A stretch of 31,016 bases of DNA, from assembly GCA_946803715.1 (NCBI GenBank), contig CAMPET010000144.1:1-31016 (forward strand), in the 5' to 3' direction. The position numbers were made by a program, and so were the translations under genes. Numbering within the stretch: position 1 is the first letter of the stretch; each line of letters opens with the position of its first letter. Positions 1 to 14,170 of the stretch are shown here, piece by piece. The notes under the pieces are model-generated. The model saw only the letters and a list, made by a program, of their open reading frames with translations, had not been told where the DNA came from and did no database searches. The DNA is from Beroe ovata. Lineage: Eukaryota; Ctenophora; Nuda; Beroida; Beroidae.

Positions 1-249
1 TGCATTGGGGTGAGGGTGAATGAACAATGTTCATTGAACAGTACTAACAATTTTCAGTGAACAATGAACAATGTCCATTGTTCATTGAACAGTACTAACA
101 ATTTTAAGTGAACAGGTTTACTAATCATTGTTTTGAAAGCAGTAACCGGGGAGATAAACAGTCCTATACACTGCCTCACAAAAGTGCTACTGTCCATCAG
201 AGGTTATCATTTTTCACTTAACTAAAGTCTAAAACGTTGAGAAGAGTTA
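1..249. repeat. Duplicate of PPP1R21 intron sequence at 1273-1497
   Basis: This stretch repeats the sequence that begins at 1273, immediately upstream of a PPP1R21 exon. It contains the same internal reiteration of an AT-rich motif (ATGAACAATGTTCATTGAAC). The copies differ by scattered substitutions, one extra short motif in the 1273 copy, and a roughly 30-bp stretch around 180-215 that is missing from the other copy. It ends at a single N at 250. Differences of this size fit two alleles of one locus better than a recent exact duplication. No coding sequence is visible. Confidence 0.85.
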
Positions 250-250
250 N

Positions 251-682
251 TTCCATATTCCCTCACATGTTCGAAGTATCAGTATGACATGGACAAATTG
301 TCATGACAATGTCAATAGTACCATGGCCATGAAACAATCAGTTCTTGCTGCGCTGCAAAAGCTGTCTCTCAGTCTCTGCCATCGATATTTGTTATCAAGA
401 GATTCCCTTGCCTTTCTTCTATGATTGACTGCCGACTTGAGTACTGAATCTCAAGCGAGCACTGCACTAACTCATAAGTGAAGCGAGACATGGGAAGTCC
501 CATGAAGTCCGGAATGATGACGCCCTCTGTAGTTCCTATAGAAAGTCGAGCTGTGTACGGAGACATCCTCATCTGCTCCTTCACTCCTCACCTCACTTCT
601 CTCACTCCTCGCCACACTTCTCTCACTCCTCGCCTCACTTCTCACCTCACTTCTTGTCCCAGCCTCACTCTGAACCGCATGC
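251..682 (-). pseudogene. Second copy of the terminal exon of the dystrophin-family gene
   Basis: The fragment matches 19107-19510, which holds the 3' part of the last coding exon and the 3' flank of the dystrophin-family gene. On the minus strand it reads through the Ser-Glu-Arg repeat and ends at the same stop (C-terminus HVSLHL). The Ser-Glu-Arg block is seven residues longer here and remains in frame, and a 7-bp element just beyond the stop is absent. There are other small indels. Single N bases bound it at 250 and 683, and the rest of the gene is missing on both sides. It is probably an allelic fragment placed here by the assembler, not a functional gene. Confidence 0.75.
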
Positions 683-683
683 N

Positions 684-1003
684 TGTTACTAAAGTGAGTA
701 TTTTGCCACAGAGAGAACAATGGATTTGGCACCTCGTGAATTCCACTCGTGAACTCGACAGCTTTGCAGCACACGTGTTATAGATTATCGGTGAGAAAAA
801 TCCGAATTCTGAGAATCCGAATTCGTACCATTAATGTTCTATTTGTGTCTCAAAACCAGCTTGAGCTACAATAACTAGTGCTCCAAAACCCTTATTCTGA
901 CCCTTACCCCGACTCAAACTCTCTCCATAACCCAAACCCGCAGTTGTCGGCAAGCCGTACCTGGCAAAGTTGTAGATTGGAGCACTGGAGACATTTGTAC
1001 CTC
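684..1003 (-). repeat. Exact duplicate of 25618-25937 (protease upstream region and part of the ZZ exon)
   Basis: All 320 bases read the same as 25618-25937, with no indel. The segment holds the DNA upstream of the nested cysteine protease start, the donor splice site of the ZZ-finger exon, and the last 43 bases of that exon (961-1003). Single N bases at 683 and 1004 mark both ends. Exact identity over non-coding DNA points to one locus represented twice in the assembly. Confidence 0.85.
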
Positions 1004-1004
1004 N

Positions 1005-4000
1005 ATATCGTTGAACTGATCAGAGAAATCCTTCAGCTCCTCACAGGAGTTCTAAAAATAGAAAATCACGTGACAAATACTATGAAGATGACGTCACGCG
1101 ATATGATGCATATGACGTCACACTACCCACCATGCTGTACTGAGAGTTCCTGACAGCCCCACTGAACACAGTGTAAAGCTCGATGAGAGGTTTGATGTGG
1201 GCTACACTCTTGCCCAGCTCATCAACCAGTGTCTTGCTGTGTGGTGTGAGTGCTTCGCCAAACTCCTCACTCTGCATTGGGGTGAGGGTGAATGAACAAT
1301 GTTCAATGTTCATTGAACAGTACTAACAATTTTCAGTGAACAATGAACAATGTTCATTGTTCATTGAACAGTACTAACAATTTTCAGTGAACAGGTTTAC
1401 TAATCATTGTTTTGAAAGCAGTAACCGGGGAGATAAACAGTCCTAGACACTGCCTCATTTATCACTTAACTAAAGTCTAAAACGTTGAGAAGAGTTATTT
1501 AGTATTTCTACCTTTCTATGAAGTTGCGGTCAAATTCAGGTTATCCAATGCAATAGGTATTCGTCAAGACGTGTAATCAGGTACCGACCTGTAGCTGTAG
1601 CCGCTGAGCGGAGTAGGTGGTGTAGTGAAGTAGAGAAGTAACCAGATCTGATACATACCCTCCCATAACATGGAGAGTATTGTCCAGCAAACCCTGAACA
1701 TTGACTGTTGAGTTGCTACTAGTTGCTCAAGTTGAGTTGCTCCAAGTTGCTCAAGATAGAGGCAATTACGGGGTTTTGATGCGTTGAATATTAGAACCAG
1801 AAACAGTCAAAAGAACAACAAATCCATGGATTTAGGGCTCCGATTCTATCAGAGGTAGAATAAAAGTTCTGTATAGAAATTTGTCATAAAACTGCATTTG
1901 CGTTATTGTGAAATTGGTATTCAATAATGTTGCTTACCGCTCGCTTCTTGTCCTTGGCATAAATGTTCAGATTCTTACACTTCACGATCTTGGTGCCACT
2001 AGGGCGAGGTTCAGGCGAACTCTGATTAGACCGACTGCAAGAATTTAAACTCATGTGAGATGCGAAGTCACATGACAGACAGAACCTAAGCGCTAGCTCA
2101 TGAGGAAATTAGTGAAGATTCCACCTCCTCTTCAAATTATATATGAGTTTCGAAGTCGCAAAACAGACAGCGCCTCAGGGGAGCAAGATAGGCCCAAAAT
2201 TCGATCAGGAATCGATCCAGCGTGAAAAAATACATAGGAATTCATAGTTTTCGCATGAAAATGGGACAAAAAGTTTTCTTCGATTTTCAGATCACAGTAT
2301 CAGTAAAAATTTAAGTGAGTGTCTCCACACTTTTATACTTCGTTTTTGACGGTCTTTAATGAGACATTAACAGGCACTTACGGCACTTATTTTTCACCAA
2401 ATCATCTCTCCTACTCTCACACTACAAGTATCAACCCTCGTTGCGATCATATCAAGTTAATATTTGTCGTGGGACCACGCCCAAATCACGATTTCAAACC
2501 TGTGGGAATCAATTGCTACAAAAACACGAAAATTAGTGGGACGCACCTAGATGGTCAAATATTTTTTCTCGGTACGAAGACCAATATAGGTGTTTCTGGC
2601 CTATTTTTTGACGTAGATTTCGAATCTGAGGAAATTTTTGAGCTAGCTCATCGGGAAAGGGACGAAAATTCCCATTTGTGTTCAGATGCGAGGGTTGAAT
2701 TCATGTGACGAATAGCTGCTCAGGGGAGCAAGATAGGTCCAAAATTCGATCAGGAATCGATCCAGCGTGAAAAAATACATATGAATCCATGGTTTTCGCA
2801 TGAAAATGGGACAAACAGTTTTCTTCGAATTTCAGATCACAGTATCAGTAGAAATTTAAGTGAGTGTCTCCACACTTTTATACTTCGTTTTTGACGGTCT
2901 CTAATGAGACATTAACAGGCACTTACGACACTTATTTTTCACCAAATCATCTCTCCTACTCTCACACTACAAGTATCAACCCTCGTTGCGATCATATCAA
3001 GTTAATATTTGTCGTGGGACCACGCCCAAATCACGATTTCAAACCTGTGGGAATCAATTGCTACAAAAACACGAAAATTAGTGGGACGCACCTAGATGGT
3101 CAAATATTTTTTCTCGGTACGAAGACCAATATAGGTGTTTCTGGCCTATTTTTTGACGTAGATTTCGAATCTGAGGAAATTTTTGAGCTAGCTCATCGGG
3201 AAAGGGACGAAAATTCCCATGTGTGTTCAGATGCGAGGGTTGAATTCATGTGACGAATAGCTGCTCAGGGGAGCGAGAAAGGCCCAAAATACTATCAGGA
3301 ATCGATCCAGCGTGAAAAAATACATAGGAATCCATGGTTTTCGCATGGAAATGGGACAAACAGTTTTATTCGAATTTCAGATCACAGTATCAGTAGAAAT
3401 TTAAGTGAGTGTCTCCACACTTTTATACTTCGTTTTTGACGGTCTCTAATGAGACATTAACAGGCACTTACGACACTTATTTTTCACCAAATCATCTCTC
3501 CTACTCTCACACTACAAGTTTCAACCCTCGTTGAGATCATATCAAGTTAATATTTGTCGTGGGACCACGCCCAAATCACGATTTCAAACCTGTGGGAATC
3601 AATTGCTACAAAAACACGAAAATTAGTGGGACGCACCTAGATGGTCAAATATTTTTTCTCGGTACGATGACCAATATAGGTGTTTCTGGCCTATTTTTTG
3701 ACGTAGATTTCGAATCTGAGGAAATTTTTGAGCTAGCTCATCGGGAAAGGGACGAAAATTCCCATGTGTGTTCAGATGCGAGGGTTGAATTCACGTGACG
3801 AATAGCTGCTCAGGGGAGCGAGAAAGGCCCAAAATACTATCAGGAATCGATCCAGCGTGAAAAAATACATAGGAATCCATGGTTTTCGCATGGAAATGGG
3901 ACAAACAGTTTTATTCGAATTTCAGATCACAGTATCAGTAGAAATTTAAGTGAGTGTCTCCACACTTTTATACTTCGTTTTTGACGGTCTCTAATGAGAC

Positions 4001-5746
4001 ATTAACAGGCACTTACGACACTTATTTTTCACCAAATCATCTCTCCTACTCTCACACTACAAGTTTCAACCCTCGTTGAGATCATATCAAGTTAATATTT
4101 GTCGTGGGACCACGCCCAAATCACGATTTCAAACCTGTGGGAATCAATTGCTACAAAAACACGAAAATTAGTGGGACGCACCTAGATGGTCAAATATTTT
4201 TTCTCGGTACGATGACCAATATAGGTGTTTCTGGCCTATTTTTTGACGTAGATTTCGAATCTGAGGAAATTTTTGAGCTAGCTCATCGGGAAATCAGTGA
4301 AAATTCCACCCCCTTGGCCTTGTCAGATGTGAGGTTCGAAGTGGCATGACAGACAGCCCATAAGGAAAGCGATTGAGGGTCAAAATTAGTGCGTCAACCC
4401 TCTCTACGATCATGTCGAACTAAGTTCAGATGCCAATCTCTTTCAGATGTGCTGTCAAAGTATCTGGATTTGAAAATTTGCTTAATTCTGACAACTTAGA
4501 AGTAAGAACCATCTTGACAGCTCATTCCCTACCTTTTGATGAGAGCAGCATTTGCTGCATCAAGTTTTGTCTGCAACTTGTCCACTTGTACTTGTAGAGA
4601 CGAACTACGTCGCTGTTCTCTCGATAGAGCTGCCTCGAAATCTTCCTGAACAGGGTTTCAGTTACAAATACCTGAATTCTGAACTACCTCGATTCAAAAA
4701 TCCTGAAGCTTCAATTCTGTAATTTCCTAGCATATCAATCACATTGAATAGTATGCCATTGCAATATGATGAGGTATGATTAACATACTTTGGAAGCCTT
4801 CAGCACAGCATCATTCGCCTGCTTGGCTGAAAGAAGGGTTGCTACGTTGTCCTCAAGAGCTTGGACCTTGGAAGCGTAGCTCTCCTCTATCGTTTGCAAC
4901 TGTCAGGAGTAAAAAGTCAGATACCTACAGCTGGATTTGAGAGTCAATTTCACATCAACTCCAAAATTATCCGAGCAACGTCCGGATCTTAACCTTGGAA
5001 TGAAGTATCTCGTTTTCCCGTATTTTGGACTCCAATTCCTCTAAGTGGATGCTATCCACGTCTTTGTTTGTGACTTCCACACGCTCCTGCTTCCCCTTGC
5101 CCTGTGACATTTAATGGAAATCATTAAGGAGAAGGTTGTCAAATGCCAGATTAGTTTGTCTCGGAGCACTGATGCGTGTAAATCGTACAATGAGGAAACA
5201 TCACCTTTTTCTTTGTTGCATTTTCCAAATCCTGCCTTAAACTGTCTATTCGTGTAGACAGCTGCTTGTTTCTGAACGTCAGGCTTTCTACCTGCCATGG
5301 GGTAACATTCAAATGAGAGGATCGTAAGAACATGAGTAGGTAGAAAGATGGCAGGCAAAAAAGTGTCGCATTCTATCCAGTGTCTCTGAATCTACCAACC
5401 TCCTGCTCAAGTGTTCTTATCTTCTGTCCCTTGCCCACATCATTATCTTTGATATAACTGTGTTTCTCCCTCTCGTCCAACAACGCTTTTTTCAGAACTA
5501 CTACTTGAGCTCTAATCTGAAACGCAAGGAAATATTTCACATGTATGACAATCGACTTTCCGTCACATGATCCAACCTATCAGTTCGCTTGAATCCCCTG
5601 TTACTTGAATCTCTGTCCTCTGACACTGAATGCTAATTCACCTGAGCGTACTGATTCGCTAATCGGTGATATTTCGACGCAACATCTTCACTCTCGCGGG
5701 AAAACGAGTTTACGCTGCTCGGGGGAGTAATGCTCTCAGTATCCAT
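1005..5746 (-). CDS. PPP1R21: PPP1R21 (KLRAQ motif-containing protein), 5' part
   Basis: This is the N-terminal part of PPP1R21, a coiled-coil protein known in vertebrates as a PP1-binding subunit linked to endosomal sorting. I join ten exons by GT-AG sites in consistent phase: 5746-5642, 5516-5400, 5291-5205, 5101-4994, 4899-4789, 4645-4533, 2034-1938, 1693-1589, 1271-1131 and 1051-1005, giving about 343 residues. The start is MDTESITPP; the KLRAQ-like junction reads QYAQ-IRAQ (32-39). ESLTFRNKQL matches human DSLTFRNLQL, SKIRENEILH matches KKIEENERLH, and SDLVTSLLHYTTYSAQRLQL matches the human VTALLNFHTYTEQRIQ region. Exon 10 (KDFSDQFNDI) matches human KTFSEHLTSYI. The human protein is about 780 aa; the remaining half is lost at the N at 1004. 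The start lies 506 bp downstream of the DHX38 stop on the same strand. The exon 9 donor is the least certain junction. Confidence 0.9.
2176..4355. repeat. Four tandem copies of a 545-bp unit (intronic satellite)
   Basis: The landmark CAGGGGAGC recurs at 2176, 2721, 3266 and 3811, exactly 545 bp apart. The units are nearly identical. The last diverges near 4293 into sequence resembling the left flank (about 2090-2175), as if the array grew inside an older repeat. Units 3 and 4 share derived changes (GTTGAGATC for GTTGCGATC, GATGACC for GAAGACC, ACTATCAGG for TCGATCAGG), so one is a recent copy of the other; units 1 and 2 share the other states. The array lies in the 2.5-kb intron of PPP1R21 between exons 6 and 7. 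Each unit has an open frame of 79-129 codons, but none has an upstream ATG, and the 545-bp period shifts frame between units. Confidence 0.95.
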
Positions 5747-6252
5747 GGGAACGCGTGACTGGTCACGGGCGTGTCACGTGACCTCCATGTGCTGTCAGAG
5801 GACACGTCATGCTCAGGGAGAGTTACATGGTATCTATTATGGGACGAGATGATTGTTAGAACAGAATTAGGAATGGTTGGGGCGATAAGAGAAGCACACC
5901 GAGAAACTCGCTTCAAATTCGAATTAACCTTAAGAGCGGACTGTTCAAATTTGTATTGTTGGAACGATAAAATATCACACATTTTTATAGATCTATTAGA
6001 AACAAATAAGCAAATAAAATTCGGTAAAAAGAACTGCCAGCAAGGTGAATTGTAAATGTTATGTAGGAAATAAAATTCAATTCCTCCTTTTCCTTTTACA
6101 TCAGTTTCGGGTTACAAGGTATTTGCGCGTAGGTATTACAGTAAAGCTGTAATAATACAAATCCTCTTAATTCTTTCTTGTTTTTCTACTTTGGTCATTG
6201 GATGTGATCTGGAATCAGAAGGTCGGTACAAATAGCAACTATAGCTATCAGT
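5747..6252. other. Intergenic: DHX38 3' flank and PPP1R21 5' flank
   Basis: These 506 bp separate the DHX38 stop from the PPP1R21 start, both genes on the minus strand. The stretch must hold the DHX38 3' UTR and the PPP1R21 promoter. I see no minus-strand AATAAA for DHX38. A 94-codon plus-strand frame (5771-6055) overlaps the PPP1R21 5' flank and resembles nothing I know, so it is not called. Confidence 0.5.
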
Positions 6253-10651
<4,399 letters not shown>

Positions 10652-13222
10652 ACTAGGCTGATTGAACAAAGTGGTATAGCCTTTTATAATGGAACATAAG
10701 TGGACCTGAAAAATATGACTGGATTACTTGACATCTAACTTCATTGGGTAGAATGGAATTTTTACATATTATTGCAGTTCATTAGTTTTTGCTTCCACAA
10801 TTAGAATGACAACAATAATTCAAATTCTTGTATCATAGTGGCACATCAACTGTGTCAGGAAACAAAGAGAAAATTGAATAATTAACAGTAAGATATTTAC
10901 AAAAAAGATAACAGCGACAACAGACATAACAGCGCCAACTGACATAACAGCTCCAACTGACAAACACAAACAATTTTGTCCAAACAATATTCTCTATGCA
11001 TAATGCATAGTGCATAATGGCTGATACTGCATAATAGCTGATTTAAAAATCGGGTTTTATCATTTACTGACTTGATAATTTAAGCAAAAGTTTCAATAAA
11101 GTGTCAAAAACTTGTTGAAGAATTGCAAACAAACCTGAAGAAACCAATAACCTGAACAAACCAATAATACAAACCCATAATAATAATACAAACCAATAAT
11201 ACAAACCAATAATAAATTATGATTGACAAGTTTTGTTCTGCGTGCACACTTGCACTAATGCACTGAACAGCTCTGTTTCTCGCGCGCGCGCCTCCATGTA
11301 AGGCCGCGGAAATCGATGAAGGCGCGCGCGTCGCGCGCAAGAAACAGAGGCCAAATAAAATCTAGTGACAAGCGTGGCGGGATCGCCACAGGAGCAAAGG
11401 AGGTTAGGCCGTTAGGAGCTTTCTGACTCTGCGGACAGTCAAAGAATATAAAAATACTCCAGAATTATAAAATCTATTGCGCGGCCACTGGTCGTGGTCA
11501 GTGTTCACGATGATGATTTGGATTCAAATTTATTTTTTATTTTTTCCTTGTAATTAATTCTATCTCTAGGTATATTGTTTTGCCTATGTTTGTCGATTGG
11601 TGATAGATCTAGATTCTATACCCTGTTGAGAATTTCGTTTCGGATGCTTCACGACTTCAGGCTTGCAATTTCATCAGTGGTCTAGCAATGCCAGACATGC
11701 TTATGTGTTGATATAAATTGGAGATTGCGTCATGCCTGTGCTCACATTTACCACATTGCAATTACTGCTTGATATAATGATATATATAGGAGGGAGATGT
11801 TAGATGAATTATTTGCATTAACTCATTCATGCAATACTTATTACTTTTTCCTTGTAATAGATTTGATTGAATGAAAATGCAGGTTTAGTATTCAGGTTAG
11901 TATATCTTATTTCCCAGAAGCATATCAACACAACTTGTTACACTAATATTAGAGACTCAACATCAACCTAATAAACTGCTTTGTTTGGGTGAAATTTTTT
12001 GAGTACATCTTGAAAATCTGGAGATTGTTCATTATCTGGACAGTTACACTTTCATTGTTTTGTTCACGGAGACAATGAAAGGAGCTAAGTTATTGTATAA
12101 ATATTTTCCTCATTTCCAAATCTTTCACTATGGGATGATATGTGCAATAGAGGAAATGTCAATTATTAATTTTATTTATTGACAAGTAAAGGAATTGTTT
12201 TCATCATTCCTTTTTGTTATCTATTTAAGGAAATGAAAAAAGACTCAATGATGTTGAAATACAGCTAAATTGGTTGTCCAATTAACACACCCTGAGTGAT
12301 TTGATATAAAATTGCAGTACATTACATATCCAATATTCTTGTTAGACTCACTATGAAAAAGAACAAATGTACCCATTGATTCCTTTTTTCATGAATATTG
12401 CATGGATGTTGATATCATATTAATAAACCATGGGGCTGTTCAGTATGCATTCGCAGCCTTAATTCATGTAATATAAAGCTAAATGACAGCATATGCAGAG
12501 CACTGACTATCATATTTGACTACCATTCTACTACTATTCATACAAATATGTATACCTATTATTACAGAAATGCTATGTTTTATACACTGCTCGAGGTGTG
12601 ACATAAAATTCTTTCTTTGCAGCTACTTGAATTGTAGTCCTTGAAATGTCATGGAGTAGCACATTTACTCATCCCATACCTATGTGCCATTCAATGTAAT
12701 ATAAATTTATGCTCGTTAACTCTTTGATTACCATACATCTCTGCATAAACCTAGTGATTTGTCAACACTTATATGCTCATATTAGTTCTCAATGCATAAT
12801 CACAGAGCAGATAGATTATGTTTTCGAAAAGAAAATACCTACCTTTTATATTGGCACTTTTATAAGAGCAACAGACATTAGACAATTGCTTCCTTTAACA
12901 TTCCAAACAAGCTATATATCTTGTTTCATTGTAACAAAATCTAAACGTTTTTGCTCATCAACAATTATACATTGTATCTCATTGTATCCTGCGTTCTAAA
13001 TTGCTGTTGAAAGAAACACTTATGACCTATGAAAATTGTTGTATAGTCCAGATTGTCGTTGATCATTTATACAATGACCATTTACTAAAACTTGAATTCG
13101 ATACATCTAAACTGTTCATTGTTAAGGATATGTGTCACATAGAGAGGTTGACTGGGAACTGACATTGTACAAGTGCTGTCTGCTTGAACTCCTGACCTGA
13201 CACATGGTTTTCTGTCTCACAG
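10652..13222. other. AT-rich region between DHX38 and the plus-strand gene
   Basis: This region separates DHX38 (leftward) from the plus-strand gene whose first recognised exon is at 13223. It probably holds the DHX38 promoter and 5' UTR, plus unrecognised 5' exons of the other gene. Visible structure: short imperfect repeats at about 10905-10970 (ACTGACATAACAGC), an ACAAACCAATAAT-type repeat at about 11150-11215, and the hairpin at 11271-11349. From 11500 to 13200 it is AT-rich, and I see no exon I can defend. Confidence 0.5.
11271..11349. repeat. 79-bp inverted repeat (hairpin) rich in CG
   Basis: The left arm CTCTGTTTCTCGCGCGCG is mirrored by CGCGCGCAAGAAACAGAG on the right, with arms of about 25-29 bp around a centre of about 25 bp (CATGTAAGGCCGCGGAAATC region). 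It could be a snap-back or MITE-like element, or a structured promoter segment, since it lies about 620 bp upstream of the DHX38 start. I see no clear target-site duplication. Confidence 0.7.
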
Positions 13223-14132
13223 GGAAGGGAGGAATCGATTTCAGTGAAGTGAGGTACTCCAATGAGAATACAAACGACAACATTTACAACATTCCTGCAG
13301 GTCTGTATTGCTATAGGTAGACTTAGCTTAACTTAATGTAGTAGATACATCATCGTCTTGCGCAGAAATCTGTCATCTATAAATGACAGTACAGTATACA
13401 GGAGCGTGTGTATGACATACTGTTGTCCCGGTTGAATAATTCAATGTTTATGCATGAAAGAGTCATGACTGTATAGGATGGTGCAGCTGGCACCTCATGC
13501 CACCCTGATATTATAAGAGTATCATGTGTGTGTGTGTGTGTGCATCTGTGTGTGNNNNNNNNNNNNNNNNNNNNNNNNNNNNNNNNNNNNNNNNNNNNNN
13601 NNNNNNNNNNNNNNNNNNNNNNNNNNNNNNNNNNNNNNNNGTGTGTGTGTGTGTGTGTTTGTTTGTGTGTTTGTTTGTGTGTCTGCATAACACAGCTCCT
13701 TAGGAACACTGTCTGCATTGTACTATTCATCTTGTATCCTCTCTACTTACTGTAGAATGACGGTGCCTTCTTGAATCACTACTTTTACATAGACAGTATT
13801 TAATTTTCTCATTCATTATTCCACATCCAGCTGGCTGTTGTTGTTCATCACTAGACACAGGAGCCAAGACAGCTATTCAGTCGTTATCAATTAAGTATCA
13901 GCTCATGATGATAATTTGGAGATCGAGCTACCAGTACCTAAATCAGGCAAAACACAGACACACCCCTTCGTATGGTCACACATAGCTCGGCGTGTCTGTA
14001 TTTAGTATGGCCAGATCTACAATAATTCTATTTTTTTCAAATCACGTAGGTAAAAACGTGATGAAAAGACACTACCTTTGTTTGTCATTAGATCAAACAG
14101 TAGATGCGTCCTCAAAACTACAAATTCACGAA

Positions 14133-14170
<38 letters not shown>

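Noticed and set aside
369-584. A 71-codon minus-strand frame with protein-like composition in the duplicated fragment
   Set aside because: It overlaps the terminal exon of the dystrophin-family gene in another frame, and a 7-bp insertion disrupts it in the copy at 19321. The Ser-Glu-Arg frame is open and stops at the same place in both copies.
2319-3253. Repeated 129-codon open frames in the 545-bp units
   Set aside because: They begin at GTG, not ATG, and contain no internal methionine until the end. Units 3 and 4 carry a stop (TGA) within the same frame, and the 545-bp period shifts frame between units. They are a by-product of a tandem DNA repeat.
5771-6055. 94-codon plus-strand frame divergent from PPP1R21
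   Set aside because: It overlaps the expected PPP1R21 promoter and 5' UTR, shows no recognisable family or splice structure, and lies in a compact gap between two minus-strand genes.
13377-13755. Val-Cys and Thr-His repeat frames around the assembly gap
   Set aside because: They are translations of the GT/CA microsatellite and N bases.
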